From Subtercola sp. PAMC28395 (GTDB lineage: Bacteria > Actinomycetota > Actinomycetes > Actinomycetales > Microbacteriaceae), in the NCBI RefSeq assembly GCF_018889995.1, contig NZ_CP076547.1, positions 1,240,001-1,304,000 of the forward strand: a DNA stretch of 64,000 nucleotides, given 5' to 3'. Positions 1-10,980 of the stretch are shown here, in pieces (position 1 is the stretch's first letter; each line of letters starts with the position of its first letter). The notes under the pieces are model-generated. The model was not told the origin of the DNA. It ran no database searches and saw only the letters and a list, made by a program, of their open reading frames with translations. A program made the translations under genes and the position numbers.

Positions 1-91
1 CACTTCATCATCTCCGCCCCCGGTTGACGTTTTTCTGCGAGAGCCGACGACAGCAGAGTCCTGACAGAACTCTGTGAATCAGATCGTTGAC

Positions 92-1945
92 TTACGCTAA
101 CTCTAACTGTTCCAGCGGCAAGCGCACCACGAACTCCGACCCGACACCGATTGTGCTGCTGACCGTGAGATCTCCGCCGTGTCGCCGCACGATGTCGCGG
201 CTGATGCTCATGCCGAGCCCAGAACCGTGGATGCTCGACTGCCGAACCGACTCCGCCCGGAAGTATCGCTCGAAGAGTCGCGACTGTTCCATCTCGGTGA
301 GCCCGATCCCAGTGTCGCTGACGGTGATCGTGACCTCACTCGGACGAGACTGCACATCGATGCGAACGAGCCCATTGTCTTTGTTGTACTTGATCGCGTT
401 GGTGAGCAGGTTGTCGACCACCTGGCGCAGCCGAAAGCCGTCGGCGATGAGCAGCGCAGGCCCCGAGGCAGTGGCAGAGAGGCTGATCCCGCGCTGCTGG
501 GCGAGCAGCTGTTGCGCCTGGATCGACTGCGTCACGATCTCGTTCACATCGCACTCGTCGAACGACATCACCAGCAGGTGGTCTGAGTCGGAGACCGCCA
601 CGAACAGGTCGGAGATCAGTGCCAGCAGCCGGTCGGCGTTCGCCGAGGCGACCTTGAGGTTCGAGGAGGTCGTCGCGCTCAGCGTCTCGTCGTCGAGCGC
701 CAGGTCGAGGTACCCGAGAATCGAGGTCAGCGGGGTGCGGAGCTCGTGCGACACCGAAGCGACCAGGTCGTCACGGGCCTGGATGGCGTTGACCTCGCTG
801 GTCACGTCGCGCGTCACCATGACCCCACCGTCGTTGCGGCCGTCACTGCCGATCACCTGGCGCGCAGAGATCGAGAGCGCCTTGCGGTGACCACCGGGTT
901 CACCGATCCACACGATGAAGTCCTGGTACGTGTTGCCGAGCACGGCCTGGCGGTACGGCCGCAGGTCTTCGGGCACCAGCGACACCCGGTCAGCCTGGTA
1001 CATGCGCGGCGGCTCGGGGCTCTTCGTCGACTGCCCGAACTCCTTGATCAACTGCTGGTGCGCGCGGTTGACCAGCGTCTCGCGGCCTTCACGGTCGAAC
1101 GCGACGACACCGAACTCGACAGAGTTGAGTACAGCATCCAGTGTCTGCTCCTGGCGCCTCGCCCGGCGGTGCGCCCCTTCGAGCAGACTCGCCTGTTGGC
1201 GCAGTAACGCAAGCTGGGCGGCTGAACCTTTGCTGCGCAGAAAGGTGACAGCCGCGATGAACGCCAGTGTCGTGGGCAGAACCAGCAGGCCCGGGATGTT
1301 CGCCGCCGTCACCGTCGAACCGTCGAGTACGGCCCCGCCCCAGATGAGCGCGGCTGAACCCGCGGCACTGTACGTGGTTCCGGCTGCCCCGAAGTACGTC
1401 GAGAGCCAGATCACCGGAAAGGCGAAGAGTGCCGACGCGGCAAGATCGGTTGTGCCGTGGGCCAGCACCGCGACCGCCAGCATGTCGGCGATCGGCAGCA
1501 CCATCACCCAGCGCCGGTCGTACGTGCCCCACGGCACAACGGCCGCGAAGGCAGTGATCACGAAGATCGCAGTGCCGCCCCCGAAGAAGAACGGGTTGGT
1601 GAGCGTGGTTGGCTGAAAGAAGAACTCCGAGCACACCAGCAGCAGGGCCACTGCCGCGAACGGGAGCTGCGACTGGAACACAGCCCGCTCGAGCCCTGCA
1701 CGCCCCGCCCGCCCCACGATCGCGGCGCGGGAGTCGGCTGCGGCAGCCGCGCGCTGGCCCATGCTCGGTGTGCCGCCCGGGTCGGGCGTGGAGCTGTGCC
1801 GTGCGCTGGCAGGCGGGGTGCTGGCATGCAGGGCATTGGCAGGTGCCTCTGAGTGAGCCTCAACCCTGGGCGCCGGGTGAGTTTCGTCTGCCAGGGGCTG
1901 GCGCACAGGTGCCTCACCAGCAGATGGCGCGCCCGCAGATGCCAT
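92..1945 (-). CDS. Membrane sensor histidine kinase with PAS-like domain
   Basis: A 617-residue two-component sensor kinase. An Ala/Pro-rich N-terminus (about 1-85) precedes a membrane block of several hydrophobic helices (about 92-235), a short coiled linker, a PAS-like domain (about 265-385), the HisKA dimerisation domain with H-box SHELRTPL (phospho-acceptor His400) and a HATPase_c domain with N-box DNLLTNAIKYNK, G1 DTGIGL and G2 HGSGLGMSI. By family it autophosphorylates on His400 and passes phosphate to a response regulator; no regulator gene lies in the window. The start is uncertain: the frame stays open upstream to about 2110 without an ATG, GTG or TTG, and the Ala-rich stretch may be partly untranslated; Met62 is an alternative. 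The kinase call is secure; the signal is unknown. Confidence 0.93.
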   Translation of the reverse strand: MASAGAPSAGEAPVRQPLADETHPAPRVEAHSEAPANALHASTPPASARHSSTPDPGGTPSMGQRAAAAADSRAAIVGRAGRAGLERAVFQSQLPFAAVALLLVCSEFFFQPTTLTNPFFFGGGTAIFVITAFAAVVPWGTYDRRWVMVLPIADMLAVAVLAHGTTDLAASALFAFPVIWLSTYFGAAGTTYSAAGSAALIWGGAVLDGSTVTAANIPGLLVLPTTLAFIAAVTFLRSKGSAAQLALLRQQASLLEGAHRRARRQEQTLDAVLNSVEFGVVAFDREGRETLVNRAHQQLIKEFGQSTKSPEPPRMYQADRVSLVPEDLRPYRQAVLGNTYQDFIVWIGEPGGHRKALSISARQVIGSDGRNDGGVMVTRDVTSEVNAIQARDDLVASVSHELRTPLTSILGYLDLALDDETLSATTSSNLKVASANADRLLALISDLFVAVSDSDHLLVMSFDECDVNEIVTQSIQAQQLLAQQRGISLSATASGPALLIADGFRLRQVVDNLLTNAIKYNKDNGLVRIDVQSRPSEVTITVSDTGIGLTEMEQSRLFERYFRAESVRQSSIHGSGLGMSISRDIVRRHGGDLTVSSTIGVGSEFVVRLPLEQLELA

Positions 1946-2304
1946 CGAGGCCGCCCCTGCTGCCGACTCAGCAGCTGCCGCCGATGCCTCTGCTGCAAGT
2001 GAGGCCGCGTGTGCTGCAGATGCCGCGACAGAGTCGGCGTTGACGGCGGTTCTGGTTGCCGCGCCCGCGCCTTCGCTGGTGTCCGGTGTCTTGGTCAGAG
2101 TGCTCTACCTACAGTTACATTTCGCGTACGATCGTTCGCCTGTACAACGTGCCGTGCTGAGGATCTTCGGGCTGCCATGCCGCTGACGTCTCTTCATAAA
2201 CCTTAGAGGATACTTCCATCGCACAGGTCAGGCCAGCGCCCCCCTTTCAGGGCCGAATTCGACGCAATTCCCGCGATATCCAGACGTTCTCTCAGCGGCA
2301 GAAC
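1946..2304. other. Intergenic stretch without a convincing gene
   Basis: About 360 bases between the kinase start and the broken usp gene. The first 150 bases continue the kinase frame as an Ala-rich stretch with no standard start codon. The rest shows no supported gene, tRNA or strong hairpin. The kinase promoter presumably lies here. Confidence 0.5.
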
Positions 2305-2520
2305 TCAGACCAGCGATTCCGCGGGCACCACGAGCACCGGCGACCGCAACCCTACGATCACCGCGTGGCTCACCGATCCGATGAAGAACCGCTCGAGGGG
2401 CCGAAGGCTGTGGTTGCCCACCACGAGCATCCGTGCCGTCGCAGACGCCTGCAGCAGCGCGTTGGCCGGCGTCGCCTCAACGATCGCCAGCTCGAAACTC
2501 ACGTCGGCGACGCAGAGCAA
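2305..2520 (-). pseudogene. C-terminal remnant of a universal stress protein (UspA family)
   Basis: Only about 71 residues remain of a family normally 140-150 long. The UspA C-terminal nucleotide-binding signature is clear: VVGNHSLRPLERFFIGSVS followed by SPVLVVPAES, matching the G-x2-G-x9-G-(S/T) pattern in loosened form, with the first Gly retained. Reading upstream on the minus strand, an in-frame TGA lies two codons before the TTG at 2520, so the N-terminal half with the first strand and ATP-binding Asp is gone. No ribosome site is visible. It is best read as a decayed gene, not a small functional protein. Confidence 0.7.
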
Positions 2521-2605
2521 ACGTCACCGCTCCGTGATATTTCACCGCAACCCCGGCCACGCACTCCCCCCGCGCCCCTATTTATGAAAGTTCGACGCGC
2601 CAGAG

Positions 2606-2620
2606 CCCCATTCGGGGGTA
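2606..2620 (+). promoter_or_regulatory. C4-N4-G5-TA hyphenated palindrome upstream of the kinase gene
   Basis: CCCCATTCGGGGGTA sits about 30 bases before the ATG at 2652. The same kind of palindrome recurs at 4968, 22344 and 49966, each upstream of an envelope gene. The 20 bases from 2611 match 17 of 20 bases at 49973-49992. It looks like a shared regulator site; the factor is unknown. Confidence 0.4.
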
Positions 2621-2651
2621 GTGTGAGCGGGCAGTCGCGAAAGGTGCCGGA

Positions 2652-3854
2652 ATGTCTCTAGTCCTGCCCATCGACGTCGAGGGGTACACCACCAGCCGCG
2701 CCCTCGGCAAGGCCTCCATCTGGGTGAGCAGCATTCTTCTTGCAGCCACGCTCGTCCTCGTCATTTCGTTCAAGCTCGCGCTGCCCCAGGCTGACATTGC
2801 CATCTCCATTGCAGGCCTCGGCCTGGTCGCAGTCGGCGTCTGGCTGAGCCTGCGCGCCACGAACACCCTTCTCATCGCGCTGTTCCTGCTCGCGGCCGCC
2901 ATCGGCCTCTTCCTCTATACTTTCGAGATCGCCAGCGAACTCGTCGGTGGCTACAAGTCAGATAGTCTCCTCTTCACTTTTCCGAAGATCGCCATCACCG
3001 TCGTCGGCGTTGCCGGCCGCACGCTCGGCGGTGCGATCGGGCGCTGCACCGTCGGTTTCGTGCTCGCCTCCGTCGCAGTAGTCGTCGCGGCCACCACCGC
3101 AGGCCTCCGGTTCGCCTTCGACTTCACCGCCATCGGTATGTATGTCGCTCTGCTGCTGCTCCTCGCCGCACTCTGGCTCGGTCGCCGCGAAGCCCAGCGC
3201 GGCTCGTCGACCATGAAGGCCGCCGGCGAGGCGGAGGAGCGCATGGTCGAGCGCAGCCGAATCTCCTCCCGGGCATCCGCTGCCCTGCACGACACCGTGC
3301 TGAACGACCTGCACGCGCTCACTCTCACCGCACCGGGTCGCCTCCAAGAAGCCCATCGCGCCTTTCTCGCGCGGGACATCGCGGCCCTCGCGCACCCTGC
3401 ACTGCTCGTCGACGAAGCGATGCTCAAGGTGCGGGCGGGCGGCGATGCGCTGGTCAGCTCGGGCATGGCCCCGATCATCCAGTCGGCCAAAGTGCGCGGG
3501 CTCGCCGTGACGCTCAGCGGTGACGCCGACATTCTTCTGGGGCTCGATTCCGATACCCTCATCGAGATCACCCGTGCCGTCGACCAGGCGCTGATCAACG
3601 TGAGCAAGCACGCCCACGTCGACTCTGCCGAGGTCGCCTTCGTGGCCGGGGTCGACACGATCAACGTGGTCGTCACCGACGCGGGCACGGGCTTCGACCC
3701 AGCCCAGGTCGATGACCAGCGGCTCGGCCTCGCCGTCTCGATCCGCCAGCGAATCGAGACCATCGGCGGTTCGGTGCGCGTCTGGTCGACCCCAGGCTCA
3801 GGCACCGCCGTGCTTCTGTCGATTCCCTTCGCCGGATCAGGCGCCCTGCGGTGA
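2652..3854 (+). CDS. Membrane-bound histidine kinase-like ATPase (NarL/DesK style)
   Basis: A 400-residue protein. Six or so hydrophobic helices (about 20-185) are followed by a short helical segment with ALHDTVLNDLHAL, resembling a HisKA_3-type helix with a conserved His-Asp, then a HATPase_c domain with N-box DQALINVSKHA, G1 DAGTGFDP and GLAVSIRQRIETIGGSV near the C-terminus. This architecture is typical of kinases paired with LuxR/NarL-type regulators, but no regulator follows. Instead its TGA overlaps the GTG of the next membrane protein by four bases, so the two are co-translated. A palindromic C4N4G5 motif lies just upstream. Role inferred: envelope signal sensing. Confidence 0.85.
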   Translation: MSLVLPIDVEGYTTSRALGKASIWVSSILLAATLVLVISFKLALPQADIAISIAGLGLVAVGVWLSLRATNTLLIALFLLAAAIGLFLYTFEIASELVGGYKSDSLLFTFPKIAITVVGVAGRTLGGAIGRCTVGFVLASVAVVVAATTAGLRFAFDFTAIGMYVALLLLLAALWLGRREAQRGSSTMKAAGEAEERMVERSRISSRASAALHDTVLNDLHALTLTAPGRLQEAHRAFLARDIAALAHPALLVDEAMLKVRAGGDALVSSGMAPIIQSAKVRGLAVTLSGDADILLGLDSDTLIEITRAVDQALINVSKHAHVDSAEVAFVAGVDTINVVVTDAGTGFDPAQVDDQRLGLAVSIRQRIETIGGSVRVWSTPGSGTAVLLSIPFAGSGALR

Positions 3855-4948
3855 GCGAGACCGCGCAGGAGATCGACCCCCTCGGCGGCATCACGGCTCG
3901 CATCTTCGTTCGCTTCGTCGCCATCATCAGTGTCGGCACCGCCGTCACCATGGCCCTGCTCAATGGCCGAGAGATCTCCTCGCTCCCACTCGAACTCACG
4001 GCAATCGCCCTGCTCATAGCCGGGTACGTCTACTTCATCTGGGCCGCCGACCCCTACCGCCGCCGGGTCTCCTCCCGCGACTACGCCATCGTGCTCAGCT
4101 GCATCCTGCTCGCGGCCGTCGCCGAATCATTCGCCCAGCTGGGCTCTGACACCCTCGTGCGAAACGACTGGGCACCACTCTGCCTCGGCCTCGTGCTGAT
4201 GCTCGGCGGCCCGTATCGCACGCCGCCGTTCCTTGTGGTCTGCACGCTGGTGGCGCTCGCGGTGGTCGCAGCCACCACTTCGCTGAACACGCCGACCCTG
4301 GGCATCCAGTCGCCCCTCATCGCCCTCACCGTCACCGGTGTCCCCGTGCTCGCGCTCGGCGGGGGAGCAGCCCTATACTCCGGCTACCTCATCGCCGGCC
4401 TCAAACGAGCCCGTATCGAGGCCACCGAAGCGCGCGAGGCCCGCGAGCTCGCCGACCGCCGCGAGGTCATCGAAGAGTTTCTCGGCCACAACATCGCCCA
4501 CCTGCGCCGAGACGTGCTCCCCTTCTTCAGGCACGTCAAGGCCCAGGATGCCCTGACCCCCGCCGACATCGACCAGGCCGCCGGGCTGTCCGAGCGTCTG
4601 CGTGCCTCTCTCGCCGCCAGCGCCCTCGTCGAGCCCCTCGCCGAACTCGTGGGCGTCTTTCGCGACCCCCTGGCCCTCGCGCACCGACTCACCCAGCAGC
4701 AGCGCGCCGCCATTCGTACCCTGCTCCTCTTTCTCGGCGACCAGCCCGAGGTCACCCGCGAACGAATCGAGCTTTCGCTTGCCCTCTCGGGCGCAGACGC
4801 CGTCGGTGTGCTCGAAGCGCACCTCACCAACCCCGACCGCACCGCCGCGTCGCAGCTCGCCCCCTTCGTCGGACTCATGCAGCTCGCATTCGCGACGGCC
4901 GAAGAAGACATCTCCGCCGACCGCGTCGCTGTGCGATTCACGATCTGA
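3851..4948 (+). CDS. Membrane protein, degenerate partner of the upstream kinase
   Basis: A 365-residue protein starting at GTG 3851, overlapping the kinase stop. Hydrophobic helices at about 20-55, 75-100, 110-135 and 150-180 are followed by a cytoplasmic helical region rich in Arg, Glu and Ala (about 185-365). That region starts with a segment resembling a kinase dimerisation helix (EEFLGHNIAHLRRDVLPF), but I see no N, G1 or G2 box, so it lacks an ATPase domain. It may be a regulatory partner or a kinase-like protein that lost catalysis. Translational coupling to the upstream gene is clear; the family is not recognised. Confidence 0.75.
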   Translation: MSETAQEIDPLGGITARIFVRFVAIISVGTAVTMALLNGREISSLPLELTAIALLIAGYVYFIWAADPYRRRVSSRDYAIVLSCILLAAVAESFAQLGSDTLVRNDWAPLCLGLVLMLGGPYRTPPFLVVCTLVALAVVAATTSLNTPTLGIQSPLIALTVTGVPVLALGGGAALYSGYLIAGLKRARIEATEAREARELADRREVIEEFLGHNIAHLRRDVLPFFRHVKAQDALTPADIDQAAGLSERLRASLAASALVEPLAELVGVFRDPLALAHRLTQQQRAAIRTLLLFLGDQPEVTRERIELSLALSGADAVGVLEAHLTNPDRTAASQLAPFVGLMQLAFATAEEDISADRVAVRFTI

Positions 4949-4967
4949 CGCGCTCTGAAGCAATTCT

Positions 4968-5009
4968 CCCCCCGAAAGGGGTTGATTCTCGTGCCCAATT
5001 GCTTATTAT
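4968..5009 (+). promoter_or_regulatory. Candidate promoter with C-rich/G-rich palindrome
   Basis: A palindrome CCCCCCGAAAGGGG (4968-4981) abuts TTGATT (4982-4987), and 16 bases later TATTAT (5004-5009) follows. This is a good sigma-70-like -35/-10 pair in GC-rich DNA. It lies about 180 bases before the secreted-protein gene at 5193. The palindrome is the same class as those at 2606, 22344 and 49966 and is placed where an activator would bind. Confidence 0.5.
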
Positions 5010-5192
5010 TCGCACTTGGCCCACTAATTGCGCCTCGTTCTGGGGGCTTCGCTTTCTCCGGGTACCCAGTAGCTTCGTAAACGAGTCTCGCGCAGTGTTG
5101 CATCGAGTGGGGAAAACTGCGGTTGAGTGCCTCCTCCTCCCGTGAAAGTCGCGACTCGAACCCGTTGCCTCAATCACAGGAAGGTCCCTCCC

Positions 5193-5741
5193 TTGGACAA
5201 CCACAGCGCTTCACAAATCGACATCGATTCCGCCGAGATCGCGCCCAAGAAGTCGGGCCTCACTCGCCGCCAGGTCGCTACCGGTGCCGCATGGGCAGTG
5301 CCTGTAATCGCACTGGCTGTGGGCACGCCACTGGCGTCTGCGAGCGTCACTTCACCCACAGCAACGGTCACTGGAACGATCACCGGTTCAGTGGGTAACG
5401 GCGTTCGTACCGTCAAGTACTCCAACGGCGGGGTGTCTTATGACAGCGCGGGTGACCCGACCCTCCCGGACTCGGGCATTCTCACAATCAAGCTTGCCTG
5501 GGACAATTCGGCGTACGTGATTACGTATGATTCAGTGCCTTCGGGCTGGGTGCTTGTCAGTGCTTCGTCGACGGTCTCGGTCGTGCAGTACGAGCACGCA
5601 CCAATCTCCAACGGCGCATCCATTACCTTCCCAACCGTTACTTGGAAGGCACTGAGCACGTCCGGGCACGTCAACTTTAGTGTTCAAGTCGAGTCTGACA
5701 ACCAAAATATCGGAAGCGCCGGTGTTACGAAGGGGTACTAG
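5193..5741 (+). CDS. Small secreted protein with Tat-like signal peptide
   Basis: A 182-residue protein starting at TTG 5193, chosen because AGGAAGG (5179-5185) lies eight or so bases upstream and because the longer frame from 5127 adds 22 unlikely residues. Residues 1-24 are charged; TRRQVATGAAWAVPVIALAV then gives a twin-arginine-like signal with cleavage expected after LASA. The mature part (about 130 residues) is Ser/Thr/Val/Gly-rich with beta-strand character and no Cys, resembling small surface beta-sandwich proteins. No known domain is recognised. It is monocistronic: its own promoter upstream and a hairpin terminator just downstream. Confidence 0.8.
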   Translation: MDNHSASQIDIDSAEIAPKKSGLTRRQVATGAAWAVPVIALAVGTPLASASVTSPTATVTGTITGSVGNGVRTVKYSNGGVSYDSAGDPTLPDSGILTIKLAWDNSAYVITYDSVPSGWVLVSASSTVSVVQYEHAPISNGASITFPTVTWKALSTSGHVNFSVQVESDNQNIGSAGVTKGY

Positions 5742-5773
5742 AAGCTAGGTTTAGCTTTCACAGGCGAATTTGG

Positions 5774-5813
5774 AAATACGCTCGTTCCGCCACAGGGTGG
5801 AGCGAGCGTATTT
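5774..5813 (+). terminator. Hairpin terminator after the secreted-protein gene
   Basis: Arms AAATACGCTCGTTCCGCC (5774-5791) and GGTGGAGCGAGCGTATTT (5796-5813) pair at 16 of 18 positions, with G-T wobbles at the others, around a four-base loop. No long T-run follows. It separates the secreted protein gene from the polysaccharide locus. Confidence 0.7.
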
Positions 5814-5881
5814 ACTCTCCGGAATGCTCCGACGCATTTCCCAGCGAGGATCGTAGAAATTTTTAGAATTCGGGCCAGAGT

Positions 5882-7396
5882 ATGGAATTGACAGATTACT
5901 TCCGGGTCCTTCGAACCCACATCGTAGGAATTCTCGTGATCACAATAATCGGTGGTCTCGTAGCGTGGGGTTGGACGTTCACTCAGGCGAAGGTCTACCA
6001 GGCAAATTCAAGCGGAATTGTCGCCCTATCTACCTCAGGAGATATCGGATCAACTTCTGTAGGGGATTCGCTAGCGAAATCAAAGGCGGTGACGTATGTG
6101 GGGCTTGGCGAGTCGCGCGCCGTCGCTCAACTTGTAATCACCAATTTGGGGCTAAAGACCTCTCCTGAAGCATTGGTCGGCAACGTTACCGTTACGAACG
6201 TCCTCAACACTCCTACTCTTAAGGTTAGTGCGAAGGCTGCCACTGCTGAGGGTGCCAAGAGTCTCGCCGACGCATGGATTACCGGGATCTCCCAGCAGAT
6301 CACCCTGATCGAGACAGGTCAAACCTCGACGAATTCCGACTCAGTAGGCCAAGGCGGAGAGATTCGGCTCGTTCCCGTCGAATCGGCAGTTGTACCGGCG
6401 GCCCCAATATTTCCAGATGTCAAGCTCAGCACAGGTGTAGGCCTGCTGATTGGACTGATTGCAGGCCTGATATACGCATTTGTTCGAAATCTTCTTGACC
6501 TCAGAATTCGAACGGCCGATGCGATCGAGAAAGAATTCGATCTTTCGGTTGTCGGTACATTGCCCCGCGACAAGTCTCTGAGTGACGACAAGCGAATTTT
6601 GGCCGCTATCGGAGATACCCCTGACGGCAACAAGAATGGGCATGAAGGCTTCGCCCTAGCCGAAGCATTAAGAGAACTCAGAACGAATTTACAGTTCATG
6701 AATGTCGATGACCCCCCCAGAATCATTGTCATAACTAGTCCGATGCCGAACGATGGGAAGTCAACCGTCACTGCGAACCTTGCCGTCACTCTCGCGGCGG
6801 CGGGCCAGAGGGTGATCGTTGTAGATGGTGACTTGCGGAAGCCGTCGGTAATCACTGCGTTCGGCTTGATAGCAGGGGTGGGCATCACGGACCTTTTGAT
6901 CGGCAAAGCCGAAATTCAAGATGTGCTCCAACCCTGGGGCAACACCGGCAACTTACTTGTCCTGGGAGCGGGCTCCATTCCCCCAAATCCCAGTGAATTG
7001 CTTGGGTCTCAGGGAATGAAGGTCTTGCTTCGGGAGCTGTCTAAGGATGCGCTGGTACTTGTCGATGCGCCTCCTCTTTTGCCTGTGACAGACGGGGCAA
7101 TTCTTGCCGCTCGCGCTGACGGCGCCATCATCGTTGTTTCGGCTGGAAAGACGAACGTCGACGAGTTGCGCAAGTCAGTCACCAATATCGCGAAGGCCAA
7201 CGGCACGACACTTGGCATTGTGTTGAATCGCGTGCCAACAAAGGGTGCTCTAGGCAGAAGCTATGGGTATTATCGCGGTTCGTACTACGGTGCGGACTCA
7301 AAAACGAAATTCAGCGCAACGCGAGCTAGTCGTCCTGAATTTGAGACTGAGATTAGCAATGTCGTTCCGATCAGAACAGGCACGGGTAGTCGATAG
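5882..7396 (+). CDS. Wzz/BY-kinase polysaccharide co-polymerase 1
   Basis: A 504-residue fusion of a Wzz chain-length domain and a bacterial tyrosine kinase. Transmembrane helices lie at about 13-34 and 184-202 and flank the extracellular Wzz domain. The cytoplasmic kinase shows Walker A PNDGKST (289-295), Walker A' VVDGDLRKP (313-321) and Walker B LVDAPPLLPVTDG (about 393-405). The C-terminus carries a tyrosine cluster (461, 463, 464, 468, 469), the usual autophosphorylation site. By family it controls polymer length and export through cycling phosphorylation. It differs from the two other copies by a divergent Wzz domain and an extra stretch near 245-255. It is the first gene of the polysaccharide locus and is followed by an IS insertion. 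Confidence 0.93.
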   Translation: MELTDYFRVLRTHIVGILVITIIGGLVAWGWTFTQAKVYQANSSGIVALSTSGDIGSTSVGDSLAKSKAVTYVGLGESRAVAQLVITNLGLKTSPEALVGNVTVTNVLNTPTLKVSAKAATAEGAKSLADAWITGISQQITLIETGQTSTNSDSVGQGGEIRLVPVESAVVPAAPIFPDVKLSTGVGLLIGLIAGLIYAFVRNLLDLRIRTADAIEKEFDLSVVGTLPRDKSLSDDKRILAAIGDTPDGNKNGHEGFALAEALRELRTNLQFMNVDDPPRIIVITSPMPNDGKSTVTANLAVTLAAAGQRVIVVDGDLRKPSVITAFGLIAGVGITDLLIGKAEIQDVLQPWGNTGNLLVLGAGSIPPNPSELLGSQGMKVLLRELSKDALVLVDAPPLLPVTDGAILAARADGAIIVVSAGKTNVDELRKSVTNIAKANGTTLGIVLNRVPTKGALGRSYGYYRGSYYGADSKTKFSATRASRPEFETEISNVVPIRTGTGSR

Positions 7397-7531
7397 TCAA
7401 CGTTTGCTATAAGCGGGCACGGTCCTATCCGCATCAGCCACTCGTGTGAAGGCGAGACTTTGCGTTGGCTCCCCGGTAGTACTCGATTTCTCTTGGCTCT
7501 CTCCTCCAGCGGGCAAGCCCTAGGAATTCTT

Positions 7532-7536
7532 CCCGT
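7532..7536. repeat. Target site duplication, left copy (CCCGT)
   Basis: CCCGT directly before the left end of the IS element; the same five bases follow the right end at 9678-9682. A perfect duplication indicates simple transposition with no later rearrangement. Confidence 0.85.
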
Positions 7537-7589
7537 TGTCAGCGACGGTCTAAGAGTGGGCCATTTTCGACGGTGTAAAAGTCGGCCAC
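7537..7589 (+). repeat. IS21 left terminal inverted repeat
   Basis: Imperfect inverted copy of 9625-9677. The outer 13 bases are identical; further matched blocks include GGCCA, TCGACGGT, AAAA and GGCCAC. Confidence 0.85.
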
Positions 7590-7599
7590 GTGTGTGTTG

Positions 7600-9605
<2,006 letters not shown>

Positions 9606-9624
9606 CCAATCAATCGTTCCTCGG

Positions 9625-9677
9625 GTGGCCTAGTTTTCGACCGTCGATCCTGGCCTACATTTCAACCGTCGCTGACA
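9625..9677 (-). repeat. IS21 right terminal inverted repeat
   Basis: Inverted partner of 7537-7589, ending in ACCGTCGCTGACA. The host sequence CCCGT resumes at 9678. Confidence 0.85.
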
Positions 9678-9682
9678 CCCGT
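9678..9682. repeat. Target site duplication, right copy (CCCGT)
   Basis: Same five bases as 7532-7536, directly after the right IS end. Confidence 0.85.
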
Positions 9683-9807
9683 GAAGCGATTCGCTATGCT
9701 TCTGTTTCACAGGCCTAGCCGGGAGGCTTCCCTGCGTTTGTAAGAGCGAGCCGAGATCGTCAAACCAGGTGCCGCTCAACAGGGGAATTCATTGATGCAC
9801 AACGACC

Positions 9808-10980
9808 ATGCGCTCACGCGAGATGCGCAAACAATGCCGACCCACTTCCAGCAGAAACCAGGAGTTCACTATCAACAACAAGACGGTGGCAATCATCGGC
9901 ACGCGAGGCTATCCGAGCTATTACGGTGGATTCGAGACGGCAGTACGTAAGCTTGCCCCCTATTTGGCGGATGCGGGCTGGGATGTAATCGTGTACGGGC
10001 GATCAGGATCCACCAAGGTCGACGATCCAGAGAAAGACCCTCGTATCCGAACTATTGAAACCCGGGGAATTCAGACAAAGTCGATAAGCACTTTGTCCTA
10101 CGGGCTCACGGCATGTCTGAACGCCGCACGAATCAAACCGGATGCCGCGTTGGTGATGAATGTAGCGAACGGCTATTTTCTACCCTTCCTGAAGATTCGG
10201 CGAATTCCGACTCTAGTGAACGTTGACGGAATCGAGTGGGACCGCGCTAAATGGGGTCGCCTGGCGAAGGCGATCTTCCGAGGCGGGGCTCGTTTTACGG
10301 CACGGTTCGGCGACAGGATGGTTTATGACTCTCACGCGATAGCGGAACGCTGGGAATCTGAGTTTCGCGTACAGGGCGATTTCATTCCGTACGGCGGGGA
10401 TAGCCCAAATGCGCTTCCTCTCGAAACTGGTCTCACGCATCGTGGCTATGTATTGGTCGTCGCACGATTTGTCCCCGAAAACACGATTCCGGAGTTCTTG
10501 GATGCTGCCCAAACGATCGCCCGGCAGTGGCCTGTCGTGATCGTTGGTTCCTCAGGCTACGGAGGTGAATTGGACCAACGAGTTAGTCAAATGGCCGAAA
10601 ACAATGCCAACATTTGGTGGCTCGGCCACGTGAGCGACGACAAGCGTCTGCTGTCGCTTTGGCAACATGCCGGCGTCTATTTTCACGGCCATAGCGTTGG
10701 AGGGACAAATCCGACCCTTGTTCAGGCCATGGCTACCGAAACACCAATTGTCGCGAGGGACACCGTTTACAACCGCGAAGTTCTAGGTGAATTCGGCCGC
10801 TACTGTGCGCCTGAAGGGAGTTCTATTTCGAGCGCAGTTCTAGATCTTATGGCAGACACCGGGGCGCAGGATTCGCAGGCCAAGGCGTTTGCTAGGCGCG
10901 CCCGGGAGGTCTACACATGGGAAAAGGTTTGTTCTGCCTACGTCGATGCGCTGAGCAAACTTGTGAACATCGAGAGGTAG
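9808..10980 (+). CDS. DUF1972/GT4 glycosyltransferase
   Basis: GT-B fold glycosyltransferase of the DUF1972 plus GT4 type, often annotated as rhamnosyltransferase. The N-terminal domain opens with VAIIGTRGYPSYYGGFETAV, the DUF1972 signature; the C-terminal half has RFVPENTIPEFLDAA, a WLGHVSD segment and the acidic HSVGGTNPTLVQAMA region that binds the nucleotide sugar. The homology starts at about residue 27. The ATG at 9808 has no ribosome site, whereas AGGAG (9860-9864) lies six bases before an ATC codon at 9871 (reading INNKTVAIIG), so the true start is uncertain. Acts on the cytoplasmic face on the lipid-linked repeat unit. Donor and acceptor cannot be read from sequence. Confidence 0.88.
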   Translation: MRSREMRKQCRPTSSRNQEFTINNKTVAIIGTRGYPSYYGGFETAVRKLAPYLADAGWDVIVYGRSGSTKVDDPEKDPRIRTIETRGIQTKSISTLSYGLTACLNAARIKPDAALVMNVANGYFLPFLKIRRIPTLVNVDGIEWDRAKWGRLAKAIFRGGARFTARFGDRMVYDSHAIAERWESEFRVQGDFIPYGGDSPNALPLETGLTHRGYVLVVARFVPENTIPEFLDAAQTIARQWPVVIVGSSGYGGELDQRVSQMAENNANIWWLGHVSDDKRLLSLWQHAGVYFHGHSVGGTNPTLVQAMATETPIVARDTVYNREVLGEFGRYCAPEGSSISSAVLDLMADTGAQDSQAKAFARRAREVYTWEKVCSAYVDALSKLVNIER

